A stretch of 64,000 bases of DNA from Embleya scabrispora (GTDB taxonomy: Bacteria > Actinomycetota > Actinomycetes > Streptomycetales > Streptomycetaceae): assembly GCF_002024165.1 (NCBI RefSeq), contig NZ_MWQN01000003.1, positions 682,001 to 746,000 on the forward strand, given 5' to 3'. How positions within the stretch are numbered: position 1 is the stretch's first letter; the number at the start of each line of letters is the position of its first letter. Position numbers and translations under genes: made by a program. This document shows, piece by piece, positions 41,333 through 49,851 of the stretch. Under the pieces are notes generated by a model, which saw only the letters and a list, made by a program, of their open reading frames with translations, had not been told where the DNA came from and did no database searches.

Positions 41333-42574
41333 GTGACCTCGAACGGAGGGAAGTTGCCGACCGGATTCGGCCGGTTGTGGACCGCGCAGACGGTGTCCTC
41401 GCTCGGTGACGGGGTGTCACATGCCGCGCTGCCGCTCCTCGCGTTGACGTTGACGCGGGATCCGATGGCGCTGGCCGTCGTCACGGGCGCGGGCACGCTG
41501 CCATGGCTGCTCTTCGGGGTGCTCGGCGGCGCGCTGGTGGACCGCTGGGACCGCCGCCGCACGATGTGGGTCGCGGACACGGCGCGTGCGGCGCTGCTCG
41601 TGATACCCGCGGCGGCGGCCGTGCTCGACGTGCTGAGCATTCCGCTGCTCGCGACCGTCGCCTTCCTGCTCGGCCTGGGCGGACTCTTCTTCGACACGGC
41701 CGCCACGGCCTACTTGCCGGATCTGCTCCGCCGCGACTGCGCGCTCCTGGAGCGCGCCAACTCCCGTCTGCGCGGCACCCAGATCGCCGCGTCCGGCTTC
41801 GTGGGGCCGCCCGCGGGCAGTGCGCTGCTCGCGCTCGGGCGGGCGGTTCCGCTGCTCGCCGACGCGGTGTCGTTCCTGCTGTCCGCGCTGCTCGTACGGA
41901 CGCTGCCCGCCATGCCCCGGCCCGAGCCGGAGGCCCGCGAGTCGCTGCTGCGGCAGGCGCGCGCCGGGGCCTCGTACGTCTTCCGGGACCGATTGCTGCT
42001 CGGGCTCGCGCTCCGCCCGGCGATCGGGAACATCGCCTTCGTCGCGGTGGAGACCGTGCTCGCCCTGTTCGCACACGACCGCCTCGGCATGGACGCCTAC
42101 GGCTTCGGCCTGCTTTTGACGGCGGAGGCCGCCGGCGGCCTGCTCGGCGCGGGCCTCGCCTCGTATCTCGGCCGACGACTCGGCACCGGTACCGCGCTGA
42201 CCTGCACGGCCGCCGTCGAGGGGCTTGCCGTCCTGGGCCTGGCCGCCGCGCCGAACCCGTACCTCGCCGGCCTGGCGCTCGCCGGCTGCGGAGCGGGCGT
42301 GGGCGCCACGATGGTGCTCGGCCCCTCGCTCCGACAGGCCATCGTGCCCGCCCATCTCATGGGCCGGGTGGCCTCGACCTCCCGCATGCTGGGCATGTGT
42401 GCCGCCCCCTTCGGCGCCTTCCTCGGTGGGTGGCTCGCCACCACCTACGACGTCCGCGCCCCGCTGTACGCCGCCGCCGGCCTCCTCCTGGCGATGACGG
42501 CCGTCACGGCGTCCATGACCGACAACCGCCGGGTCGAGGCGGCACTGCGCGCCGCCGCCCCCGTCGGGGTGTGA
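41333..42574 (+). CDS. MFS transporter (enterobactin-exporter/MefA-like 12-helix type)
   Basis: A 413-residue transporter. The opening FGRLWTAQTVSSLGDGVSHAALPLLAL, motif GGALVDRWDRRR and the VFRDRLLLGLALRPAIGNIAF block are typical of EntS/MefA-like exporters. GTG 41333 is preferred because GAGGAG lies 8 bp upstream; an ATG at 41267 sits directly on the operator edge and adds a non-conserved tail. Likely exports a drug-like or siderophore-like molecule. No partner gene follows. Confidence 0.92.
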   Translation: MTSNGGKLPTGFGRLWTAQTVSSLGDGVSHAALPLLALTLTRDPMALAVVTGAGTLPWLLFGVLGGALVDRWDRRRTMWVADTARAALLVIPAAAAVLDVLSIPLLATVAFLLGLGGLFFDTAATAYLPDLLRRDCALLERANSRLRGTQIAASGFVGPPAGSALLALGRAVPLLADAVSFLLSALLVRTLPAMPRPEPEARESLLRQARAGASYVFRDRLLLGLALRPAIGNIAFVAVETVLALFAHDRLGMDAYGFGLLLTAEAAGGLLGAGLASYLGRRLGTGTALTCTAAVEGLAVLGLAAAPNPYLAGLALAGCGAGVGATMVLGPSLRQAIVPAHLMGRVASTSRMLGMCAAPFGAFLGGWLATTYDVRAPLYAAAGLLLAMTAVTASMTDNRRVEAALRAAAPVGV

Positions 42575-42587
42575 TCCCCCTTTTCGA

Positions 42588-42614
42588 GCCGGAGCCGAAG
42601 CCGGAGCCGAAGCC
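42588..42614. repeat. Short 12-bp tandem repeat after the MFS gene
   Basis: GCCGGAGCCGAA occurs twice in tandem (42588-42611), with a partial third copy. Too short to be a mobile trace; it may be a remnant of slippage. Confidence 0.5.
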
Positions 42615-42625
42615 GGGCGCCGTGG

Positions 42626-42644
42626 GGCCGGCCGCGGGCCGGCC
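42626..42644. terminator. Bidirectional hairpin between converging genes
   Basis: GGCCGGCC-GCG-GGCCGGCC hairpin between the stop of the MFS gene and the stop of the DUF6328 gene; outer arms GGGGCC/GGCCCC extend it into the end of the latter. Confidence 0.5.
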
Positions 42645-42646
42645 GG

Positions 42647-43159
42647 TCAGGCCCCGCGACCCTTTGCCGGCTCGCCCGCTTCTTGCGATCCGGCGTCGCG
42701 CAGGCGCAGCACCAAGGGCAGGACGAGCCACCATCCGAGGAACCAGATCGCGGCCCCCGACGTGAGCACCGCCGCGGTGACCGGGCCGGTGGCCACCCGC
42801 AACAGCAGCAGCAACGAACAGCCGATGGTGCAGGCCAACAGCCCCACCCCGAGCGGGACAAGACGGTTGGCCACGCGGACGAGGCCGGGCTTGCGGCCCA
42901 GTCCCGCGACGGCGCGATGCACCGAGACCACGGACACCAGGACCCCCATCGACGCCGCGCCCAGCACCACGGCGGCCACGTACAGGCCGTTGTCGAAGTC
43001 GCCCAGGGTGCCGAACTTGGGCGTGAACACGACGCTCAACAGGAAGCCGAACAACACCTGCGCCCCGGTCTGGACGACCCGGACCTCCTGGAGCAGTTCG
43101 TTCCACCGCCGGTCGGCCCGCTCGTCCGCGCTCTCGCTCCGACCGTCCTGCTCGCGCAT
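42647..43159 (-). CDS. DUF6328 family membrane protein
   Basis: A 170-residue protein from ATG 43159 after GAAGGGGA. A charged N-terminal helix (DRRWNELLQEVRVVQTGAQVLFGFLLSVVFTPKF) leads into four hydrophobic segments. The NELLQEVRVVQTGAQVLFGFLL block is the hallmark of this actinobacterial family. Function unknown. The long Arg-rich frame upstream of the ATG is not coding. Confidence 0.88.
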   Translation of the reverse strand: MREQDGRSESADERADRRWNELLQEVRVVQTGAQVLFGFLLSVVFTPKFGTLGDFDNGLYVAAVVLGAASMGVLVSVVSVHRAVAGLGRKPGLVRVANRLVPLGVGLLACTIGCSLLLLLRVATGPVTAAVLTSGAAIWFLGWWLVLPLVLRLRDAGSQEAGEPAKGRGA

Positions 43160-43713
43160 GGTGTCCCCTTCGTCGGTTCGCGTTTGTGTGGGGGGACGAC
43201 TTCCCCGACCATCGCGAAGGCACACGGGTCCGGCCGGCCGATCGCGCCGCGCGCGACGCGTCGGACCCGAGCCGGTCGGCAACTCCCGTGTCGTGGCGGC
43301 GAATCAGTCGCCGGGATCGACCGCGCACCGGCTCGGGGGTGGCCGGAGCGGACCGGGAGCGCGGCGTGGCGCTCGGGTCGGGCGCGACCGACGGCGGAGC
43401 GGAACGTTCCGGCGTCGTGTCGAGAATCCCGGAGGCGGCCGGCCGCGGCGTCGGTGGTTCGCACAGGATCGGGGATCGTTCTTCGTGCGCGGCGACGATC
43501 CCTCGGTTTCCGGCCACTGCCTACCGTGATCGTCCGCAGCGGCGCAGGCCGCACTCCGAGGAGGTTTCCCGTGACGGAACGATCCGAACTGCCGGGTACA
43601 CCGCCCACAGGCCGCCGATGGGCGCCGGTCGCCGAGTCGGGTGCGGTGCGCGACACCGGGCGCACCGGCGCCGCGTCCTTCCCGATGGCCGAGTGTTTTC
43701 CGGAAGGCGCGCG
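43160..43713. other. Intergenic region without a recognised gene
   Basis: About 550 bp between the divergent DUF6328 and solute-binding genes. It contains one 8-bp inverted repeat GGGATCGT / ACGATCCC (43472-43479, 43495-43502), a possible regulatory or transcript-shaping element. No credible open frame on either strand. Confidence 0.45.
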
Positions 43714-45285
43714 ATGAGACGCGTCTCGCGAGGCGTCGTGGGGACCCTCGTCCTGGGCCTGTTCGCCGCCGGGTGCGGCGGCAGTGCCGGCGGTGGCGAC
43801 GCCGGCGACGGCGACACGATGACCGTCGGGGTCGTCGCCGACCCCGGTGGCCTGAATCCGCTCACCGCGTTGAACGCGAGCGCGTTCATGCTGAACCGCT
43901 TCTCCTACGACGGGCTGGTCAACATCCAGCCCGACGGGCGCGTCGTCTCCGGTGTCGCCGAGACGTGGACGACCGACGCCACCACCGCGAGCTTCACCCT
44001 CAAGCGCGGCGTGACGTGCGACGACGGTACGCCGTTGACCCCGTCGGCGATCGCGGCGCAGTACGCGTACATCGCCGAACCGAGCAACGCGTCGCCCATG
44101 CTCGGCATGATCGTGCCCACCGGCCTCACCGCCTCCGCCGACGACGCGGCCGGCACCCTGACCCTGAAGACCCCCGAGCCCACGCCGTTCCTGCTGCGCA
44201 ACGCCGCGACGCTGCAACTGGTGTGCCCCTCCGGCCTGCGCGCGCAGGGCAAACTGGACCACGCCTCGGACGGCACCGGGCCCTACCGGCTGACCGAGGC
44301 GGTACCGGGCGACCACTTCACCTTCACCAAGCGGCCGGGTTACACCTGGGGGCCGGACGGCGTGGACAACGCCCGCACCCCGGACCGGGTGGTGTTCAAG
44401 GTGATCGGCAACGAGTCCACCCGGACCAATCTGCTCCTGGGCGGCCAGTTGGACGTCACCACGGTGGTCGGCCCCGACCGGTCCCGGCTGACCGCGGCGG
44501 GGATCAAGTCCACGGCCATGCAGGACCCGCTCGGCCAGTTGTTGTTCAACGAGGACCCGAACCGGGTCACCGCCGATCCGCGAGTGCGCCGGGCCCTGGT
44601 CACGGCCATCGACCTCCGGCAGCTCGGCGCGGTCGCCACCGGCGGCAAGGGGGTGCGGCCGACCCGGCTGGGTACCGCGATGTCCCCGCCCTGTCCGACC
44701 GACTCGGTCACCGCCAACCTCCCGACCCACGATGTGGACGGCGCCGCCGAGCTGTTGCGCACGGCGGGGTGGCGCAAGTCCGGTGGGTACTGGACCAAGG
44801 ACGGCCGGCAACTGTCCATCGCGGTGCCCTACCCGGGCCTGTCGGGCACCCAGGTCGTCGCGGCGGCCGAGTTGGCGGTCAAGCAGTGGAAGTCGTTCGG
44901 CGTGAAGGTCGACCCACGACCGACCACCCCCGCGACGAAGGTGTCCACGCTGATGGCCGGCCAGTGGGATGTGGCGTGGGCGCCGCTGTCGCTGAGCACG
45001 CCCGACCAGATGCTCCCGTTCTTCTCCGGGACCAAGCCGCCCGAGGGGCTCAACTTCGGTTCCGTGCAGAACCCGGAGTACCAGCGCCTGACGGCGCTCG
45101 CGATGGCCAAGCCGGACACCTCGGGCTGCGCCGAATGGACCGCGGCGGAGGAGGAGTTGATGAAGCGGATCGATGTGATCACCTTCATGGACAGCAACGT
45201 CCCCTACTTCACCCGGGGCTACGCGTTCGAGGTCGACGGCGGGGGTTTCCTGCCCACGACGCTGCGCCGCGCCGACGCGCGCTGA
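43714..45285 (+). CDS. Orphan ABC solute-binding lipoprotein (family 5)
   Basis: A 523-residue lipoprotein; lipobox LFAAGC with the Cys at 21, followed by a Gly-rich linker. The family 5 blocks are TMTVGVVADPGGLNPLTALNAS, LKRGVTCDDGTPLTPSAIAAQY and ADPRVRRALVTAIDLRQLG. No permease or ATPase genes are adjacent, so it either serves a transporter encoded elsewhere, perhaps the importer at 32327-37787, or acts as a sensor. Followed by a converging Rrf2 gene after 25 bp. Confidence 0.92.
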   Translation: MRRVSRGVVGTLVLGLFAAGCGGSAGGGDAGDGDTMTVGVVADPGGLNPLTALNASAFMLNRFSYDGLVNIQPDGRVVSGVAETWTTDATTASFTLKRGVTCDDGTPLTPSAIAAQYAYIAEPSNASPMLGMIVPTGLTASADDAAGTLTLKTPEPTPFLLRNAATLQLVCPSGLRAQGKLDHASDGTGPYRLTEAVPGDHFTFTKRPGYTWGPDGVDNARTPDRVVFKVIGNESTRTNLLLGGQLDVTTVVGPDRSRLTAAGIKSTAMQDPLGQLLFNEDPNRVTADPRVRRALVTAIDLRQLGAVATGGKGVRPTRLGTAMSPPCPTDSVTANLPTHDVDGAAELLRTAGWRKSGGYWTKDGRQLSIAVPYPGLSGTQVVAAAELAVKQWKSFGVKVDPRPTTPATKVSTLMAGQWDVAWAPLSLSTPDQMLPFFSGTKPPEGLNFGSVQNPEYQRLTALAMAKPDTSGCAEWTAAEEELMKRIDVITFMDSNVPYFTRGYAFEVDGGGFLPTTLRRADAR

Positions 45286-45310
45286 CCGCTCGCGCGGGCG
45301 CGGCGGATTC

Positions 45311-45817
45311 TCAGTCGGCGGACGGTGGCCCGGCGGCGGTCTGGGGGGCGTGCAGCCAGGTGCGGATGCCGGCCAGGGCGGCGGGGCCGAAGTCCTCGTC
45401 GACACCTTCGGCCAGATCCGCGATGGTGATCGAGCCGAGGACCGCGCGCCAGGCCGCGTCGGCCTCGGCCATCGCCCGCGCGATCGCGCAGGGCCGGGTG
45501 CAGGCCTCGGGCGGCATCGCCAGCGGGCCCCGGGTGCGGATCTCGGTGCAGACGAAGGCGGGCTCGGCACCGTCCACGGCGGTGACCACGTCCAGGACGG
45601 TGATCCGTTCGGCGCTCCTGGTCAGCACGTACCCGCCGCATTTGCCCTGCACGGAGCCGACGAGCCCGGCGCGGGAGAGCGCCTGGAGCTGTTTGGCGAG
45701 ATAGCTGCCGGAGACGCCGTGCAGTTCGGCGAGCCGCGCGGCGGGTACCGGCTCGGTGGTCGTGGTGAGCACCACGCAGCAGTGCAGCGCCGACTCCACC
45801 CCGCCCGACAACTTCAT
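45311..45817 (-). CDS. Rrf2 family transcriptional regulator with three Cys
   Basis: A 168-residue winged-helix protein from ATG 45817, chosen because GGAGAGG is 9 bp upstream (an ATG at 45826 is too close to it). The HTH is VPAARLAELHGVSGSYLAKQLQALSRAGLV and the wing SVQGKCGGYVLTR. Cys90, Cys106 and Cys110 lie where Rrf2 proteins hold an iron-sulfur cluster, though the spacing is not the IscR or NsrR pattern. It probably senses redox state or nitric oxide and represses the divergent NAD(P)-binding gene. Confidence 0.9.
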   Translation of the reverse strand: MKLSGGVESALHCCVVLTTTTEPVPAARLAELHGVSGSYLAKQLQALSRAGLVGSVQGKCGGYVLTRSAERITVLDVVTAVDGAEPAFVCTEIRTRGPLAMPPEACTRPCAIARAMAEADAAWRAVLGSITIADLAEGVDEDFGPAALAGIRTWLHAPQTAAGPPSAD

Positions 45818-45838
45818 GCCCCGCATCCTCTCCGGTTG

Positions 45839-45861
45839 ACTCGGATGAAGAGTATCCGAGT
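45839..45861. promoter_or_regulatory. Rrf2 operator
   Basis: Perfect inverted repeat ACTCGGAT-N7-ATCCGAGT, with a third copy of the half site (ATCCGAGT at about 45881). The spacing matches Rrf2-type operators, and it lies in the divergent gap, next to the -10-like region of both genes. Confidence 0.75.
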
Positions 45862-45959
45862 ATTATCGCGGACAAGACGTATCCGAGTTTGGGGTGCGCT
45901 CCCCGTGCTCCCCCGTGCCCCGACGCGCGCCCGTGCGTGCTCGGTGAAAGGTGGCAACC

Positions 45960-46700
45960 GTGAGGCTCACAATCGTCGGCGGTACCGGACTGATCGGCTC
46001 GCAGGTGGTCCGGCAACTGACCGAACTCGGGCACGACGCCGTGCCGGCGGCGCCGTCCACCGGTGTCGACCTGATCACCGGCGCCGGCCTGGCCGAGGCC
46101 CTGGAGGGCGCCGAGGTCGTGGTCAACCTGACGAACTCGCCGACGTTCGACGACAAGTCGCCCGACTTCTTCCGCACGACCATGACCAACCTGCTCGACG
46201 CGGGCGCGAAGGCCGGTGTGCGGCACCAGGTGATCCTGTCGATCGTCGGCGTCGACCGCGTGCCGGAGCTGGTGTACTACCGGGCCAAGACCCTCCAGGA
46301 GGAACTGCTCCGCGAGGGCCCCACGCCGTACTCGATCGTGCGCGCCACCCAGTTCTTCGAGTTCGTCGACGCGGTCATGTCCTGGTCCTCCGACGACGAG
46401 ACGGTACGACTGCCGGCCACCCCCGTACAGCCGATCGCCGCCGCGGACGTCGTGGCCGCGATCGTCGACGTCGCCGTCGGCGCCCCGCTGCGGGGCATCC
46501 GCGAGATCGCCGGCCCGGACCGCTTCACCCTGGACGAGCTGGGCCGGGTCACCCTGGCCGCCCGGCAGGACGCCCGTACGGTGGTCACCGACGCCTCGGC
46601 CGGCATGTTCGCGGCCGTCCCCGGCGACGTGCTCGTGCCCGGACCCGACGCCCGTCTCGCGGCCACGCGCTACCGCGACTGGCTCCGCGAGGACGCGTAG
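45960..46700 (+). CDS. NAD(P)-binding atypical SDR (NmrA/YwnB type)
   Basis: A 246-residue protein from GTG 45960 with AAAGG upstream. The Rossmann start is MRLTIVGGTGLIGSQVVRQL, then the VVVNLTNSPTFDD block and a YYRAKTLQEE segment replacing the classical YxxxK. Similar proteins act as redox sensors or quinone reductases. Divergent from the Rrf2 gene with a shared operator, so it is the probable target. Confidence 0.9.
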   Translation: MRLTIVGGTGLIGSQVVRQLTELGHDAVPAAPSTGVDLITGAGLAEALEGAEVVVNLTNSPTFDDKSPDFFRTTMTNLLDAGAKAGVRHQVILSIVGVDRVPELVYYRAKTLQEELLREGPTPYSIVRATQFFEFVDAVMSWSSDDETVRLPATPVQPIAAADVVAAIVDVAVGAPLRGIREIAGPDRFTLDELGRVTLAARQDARTVVTDASAGMFAAVPGDVLVPGPDARLAATRYRDWLREDA

Positions 46701-46818
46701 GCGACGCGCCCCGGCGCGCCCGGCCGGGAACCGGGTCGGAGGTAGTGTTTCGGTGCGGTCCGGTGCGGCGACGTCGCCGCGCATCCCACCGCGGCCGGAC
46801 CCGCGACGAGGAGGACTC

Positions 46819-47259
46819 ATGTCGAAGCCGCCGCTGCCCGAACAGGCCATCACGATGCTGCAAAAGCCCAACCCCGCCGTGATGACCACGCTCCGGCCCG
46901 ACGGCCAACCCGTCTCCACCGCGACCTGGTACCTATGGGACGACGGCCGCATCCTGATCAACCTGGACGAGGGCCGGAAGCGGCTCGACCATCTCCGCAA
47001 CGACCCCCGCGTCTCGCTCACCGTGCTCGACGAGGGCAACTGGTACACGCACCTGAGCATCGTCGGCACCGTCGAGGACATCCGCGACGACAAGGACCTG
47101 GCCGACATCGACCGGTTGTCCCGGCACTACGGCGGGCAGCCCTACCCGCAGCGGGAACGGGCCCGGGTCAGCGCCTGGATCCGGATCGACCGCTGGCACG
47201 GCTGGGGCACGCTCAAGGACAACGACCAGGCGGGCGGCAGCCGGAACGTGACGGAGTAG
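46819..47259 (+). CDS. PPOX-class F420-dependent oxidoreductase
   Basis: A 146-residue split-barrel flavin/F420 protein from ATG 46819 after GAGGAGGA. ITMLQKPNPAVMTTLRPDGQPVSTATWYLWDDGRILINLDEGRKRLDHLRNDPRVSLTVLD is the complete FDOR-B/Rv1155-like signature. It reduces unsaturated or heteroaromatic compounds with F420H2. It stands alone, followed by two tandem hairpins. Confidence 0.94.
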   Translation: MSKPPLPEQAITMLQKPNPAVMTTLRPDGQPVSTATWYLWDDGRILINLDEGRKRLDHLRNDPRVSLTVLDEGNWYTHLSIVGTVEDIRDDKDLADIDRLSRHYGGQPYPQRERARVSAWIRIDRWHGWGTLKDNDQAGGSRNVTE

Positions 47260-47290
47260 CCGACCCGTTCCCGGGCCGGCACGCCCGGGC

Positions 47291-47326
47291 GCGGCCCCTG
47301 TCTCCTCCGTTCGGGACAGGGGCCGC
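47291..47326. terminator. Strong hairpin terminator
   Basis: Perfect 12-bp inverted repeat GCGGCCCCTGTC / GACAGGGGCCGC with a 12-base loop, 32 bp after the F420 enzyme's stop and before the converging TetR gene. Confidence 0.8.
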
Positions 47327-47343
47327 CGAGGTGTGGGAGCCCC

Positions 47344-47367
47344 GCGCGCACCGCCGCCCGTGCGCGC
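47344..47367. terminator. Second hairpin in the same convergent gap
   Basis: Perfect repeat GCGCGCAC / GTGCGCGC with an 8-base loop, 10 bp before the TetR stop. It probably ends the minus-strand TetR transcript, the previous hairpin the plus-strand one. Confidence 0.65.
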
Positions 47368-47376
47368 TCCGGAGGG

Positions 47377-47979
47377 CTAACTCCGCTGGGGAGCACGCAG
47401 GTTGCCCGGCGGCGGCCAGCCGTGGGCGAGGATGTCGAAGACCGTATCGACGGTGGCCGCGGGATCTTGCCGGCCGCGCGCCAGGGTCGGGATCTCCAAC
47501 ACGAACCGGGCCAGTGCCCGACACGCGATGTCGTCGTGGTCCACGCCGAGTTCGTCGGCGATGGCCGCGCCGAGGGCGTCGGTGTGCCGGGTCCACATAC
47601 GTTCCGCGTAGGCGCGCAGCGCCGGCGTGGAGTCCACGAGGTGACTGAACCCGGCGGCCTGCGGATGTGTCGCGACCGCGAGGAAGTTCTCCCGCACGTG
47701 CCGCCGGAGCGCGTCGAGGATGTCGCGGCCGGCGGGCCGCCCCCGCACCGCGGCGACCAGGTTCGCCTCCCGATCCTCCTCCTGGTCGAACACCAGCGCC
47801 TCCTTGCCGCTGAAGTGCTTGAACACCGTGGTCGTGGACACGTCGGCCGCGTCGGCGATGTCCCGGATGCTCACCCGGTCGTAGCCGTGCTCCAGGAACA
47901 GTTCCAGTGCGGCGTCGGCGATCGTTCGCCGGGTGGCCGCCTTTTTGCGTTCACGGCGGCCGGCAGGGGGGACGGTCAT
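47377..47979 (-). CDS. TetR family repressor of the TetX-like gene
   Basis: A 200-residue TetR protein: RRERKKAATRRTIADAALELFLEHGYDRVSIRDIADAADVSTTTVFKHFSGKEALVF, then the ligand domain ending in FDILAHGWPP. It is divergent from the FAD monooxygenase gene, with a 33-bp palindromic region in between. It should repress that gene until its drug-like ligand binds. Confidence 0.93.
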   Translation of the reverse strand: MTVPPAGRRERKKAATRRTIADAALELFLEHGYDRVSIRDIADAADVSTTTVFKHFSGKEALVFDQEEDREANLVAAVRGRPAGRDILDALRRHVRENFLAVATHPQAAGFSHLVDSTPALRAYAERMWTRHTDALGAAIADELGVDHDDIACRALARFVLEIPTLARGRQDPAATVDTVFDILAHGWPPPGNLRAPQRS

Positions 47980-48010
47980 GGGTTGAGTGTATCCGATGGT
48001 TGTATCGATG

Positions 48011-48043
48011 ACTAAGTTGACTCATTGCACTTTTGAACTTAGT
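48011..48043. promoter_or_regulatory. Operator of the TetR/TetX-like pair
   Basis: Perfect 8-bp inverted repeat ACTAAGTT-N17-AACTTAGT in a very AT-rich stretch 82 bp before the start of the FAD enzyme. Confidence 0.65.
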
Positions 48044-48124
48044 TTGCTTTCGTGAGGGCAGCGGGTGAAGTTCCCCCGCCTCGGCTCGGCCGACGAGCCC
48101 TCTCCGCCATCGAAGGGAACCACC

Positions 48125-49255
48125 ATGACCTCCCCCGCACCCGCTCACGCCCGGATCAGCGTCATCGGCGCCGGACCCGGCGGGCTGACCTGCGCGCGCA
48201 TCCTCCAGCGGCACGGCATCGCGGTGACCGTCCACGACCGCGACCCGGGCCCCGACGCGCGCGACCAGGGCGGCAGCCTGGATCTGCACGCCGACAACGG
48301 CCAGATCGCGCTGCGCGAGGCCGGTCTGCTCGACGAGTTCTTCGCCCGGGCCCGTCCCGAGGGCCAGGAGATGCGCAGGCTGGACCCGAGCGGCCGGATC
48401 ACCTTCCATCACGTCCCGGCCGCCGACGAACTCTTCAAGCCGGAGATCGACCGCGGCCACCTGCGCGCACTGCTCCTGGAGTCCCTGCACCCGGGCACCG
48501 TGCGCTGGGGCCACGCGCTCGACACGATCGACGGACCCGCCGACGGGCCCCGGCTGTTGCGCTTCGCGGACGGGACGACCGTCGAGGCCGATCTGGTCAT
48601 CGGGGCCGACGGCGCCTTCTCGCGAGTGCGCCCGGCGGTGTCCCCCGCCGTGCCCGCCTACACCGGGACGGGCTTCCTGGAGGCCCACTTCTCCGACGTC
48701 GAGCGGCGGCATCCGGAGATCGCCGCTCTGGTCGGCCGGGGCAGCGCCGCGGCGGCCGACGGCGAGCGCGGCATGTTCGCCCAGCGCAACAGCGGCGACC
48801 ACATCCGCGTCTACCTCATCCGACGGGTCCCGGTCGACTGGATCGCCGCGAGCGGGCACACCATCGAGGACACCGAGGGCATCCGCGCGCTGCTCCTCGA
48901 CGAGTACGCCGGCTGGTCGCCGAGCCTGCGCCGGATGCTCACCGACAACGACGGGCGCTACGTGGACCGGCCGCTGTTCGCGCTCCCTGTCCCGCACGCC
49001 TGGGCGCACCACCCGACGGTGACCCTGCTCGGCGACGCCGCGCACCTGATGCCCCCGCTGGGCGTCGGCGTCAACCTCGCGATGCTCGACGCCACCGAAC
49101 TCGCCCTCGCCCTCGCGAGTGCCGCCACCGTCGCGGACGCGGTCGGGATGTACGAGAAGACCATGCTCCCGCGCTCCACCGAGCTGGCCGAGGCCCTCGA
49201 CGGCGCCACGGCGGACCTGCTGTCCGCCGAGGAATCCGACGACGGCCGGCCCTGA
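48125..49255 (+). CDS. FAD-dependent monooxygenase (TetX/PHBH family)
   Basis: A 376-residue enzyme from ATG 48125. The FAD motif is ISVIGAGPGGLTCARIL, followed by RDQGGSLDLHADNGQIALREAGL, the TetX-type block. DLVIGADGAFSRVRP is the DG motif and LLGDAAHLMPPLGVGVNLAMLDA the ribityl-binding GD motif. TetX enzymes hydroxylate tetracyclines; relatives act on many aromatic substrates. The palindromic operator and divergent TetR gene suggest inducible detoxification of an antibiotic-like compound. No ribosome site stronger than GAAGGGA was seen. Confidence 0.93.
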   Translation: MTSPAPAHARISVIGAGPGGLTCARILQRHGIAVTVHDRDPGPDARDQGGSLDLHADNGQIALREAGLLDEFFARARPEGQEMRRLDPSGRITFHHVPAADELFKPEIDRGHLRALLLESLHPGTVRWGHALDTIDGPADGPRLLRFADGTTVEADLVIGADGAFSRVRPAVSPAVPAYTGTGFLEAHFSDVERRHPEIAALVGRGSAAAADGERGMFAQRNSGDHIRVYLIRRVPVDWIAASGHTIEDTEGIRALLLDEYAGWSPSLRRMLTDNDGRYVDRPLFALPVPHAWAHHPTVTLLGDAAHLMPPLGVGVNLAMLDATELALALASAATVADAVGMYEKTMLPRSTELAEALDGATADLLSAEESDDGRP

Positions 49256-49295
49256 ACGGGCGACCCGGCGGGCCGGCGCCACCCGCCGCGCGGGG

Positions 49296-49643
49296 TCAGC
49301 GTCGACGGGGGCGGTGGATGGCGGTGACGAGGGCTGCGGACGCGGCGACGAGCAGCGCCACGAATACGGGGTGGATGTCCTTGGACAGGCTCTGGGCGCC
49401 GTCGGGGCGCACCAGCCAGACCGTGAGCGGGACGGCGAAGGCCACCGCCACGAGCGCCGCCGCAGCGCGCACCGACCGGTCGCCGACGCGGGTGAGGGCG
49501 CCGATCAGGGCGATGGCGACCGGGACGACGGCGATCAGGGCGAATTGGGCCAGGACCATGACGGGGACCAGCCAGGCGGAGACGGTGACCGCCCGCGGCA
49601 CGCGCCGGTCGGTGGTGGCGGGCGAGACGGAGGTGGCTGACAT
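49296..49643 (-). CDS. Small membrane protein of unknown function
   Basis: A 115-residue protein with four hydrophobic segments (VTVSAWLVPVMVLAQFALIAVVPVAIALIGAL, AAAALVAVAFAVPLTVWLV, FVALLVAASAALVTAI). Short N- and C-terminal tails with Arg at the end. ATG 49643 precedes an AT-rich promoter-like gap containing GTTATAAC. Family not recognised. Confidence 0.75.
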   Translation of the reverse strand: MSATSVSPATTDRRVPRAVTVSAWLVPVMVLAQFALIAVVPVAIALIGALTRVGDRSVRAAAALVAVAFAVPLTVWLVRPDGAQSLSKDIHPVFVALLVAASAALVTAIHRPRRR

Positions 49644-49851
49644 GACGTTCCCCTCGTTGGCTTAGCAGGTTTGCCGTTCGTTAGAAGTTATAACGCTCAT
49701 GAGATCATAGAGTCAAGAAGGTTCGTGACACCTTCCAACTTCTGCGATCGCATATCGGACGGCGGGCCCGGGGCTGTGCCGGGTGGGACCGGGCCGGCAT
49801 CGTCGGAGGGCGACGGGGGTTCCGTGCTTGGTCGAGGAGAGGAATTGCTTC

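Noticed and set aside
42588-42614. Tandem repeat as a CRISPR or mobile-element trace
   Set aside because: Only two 12-bp copies, no spacers, no flanking duplications.
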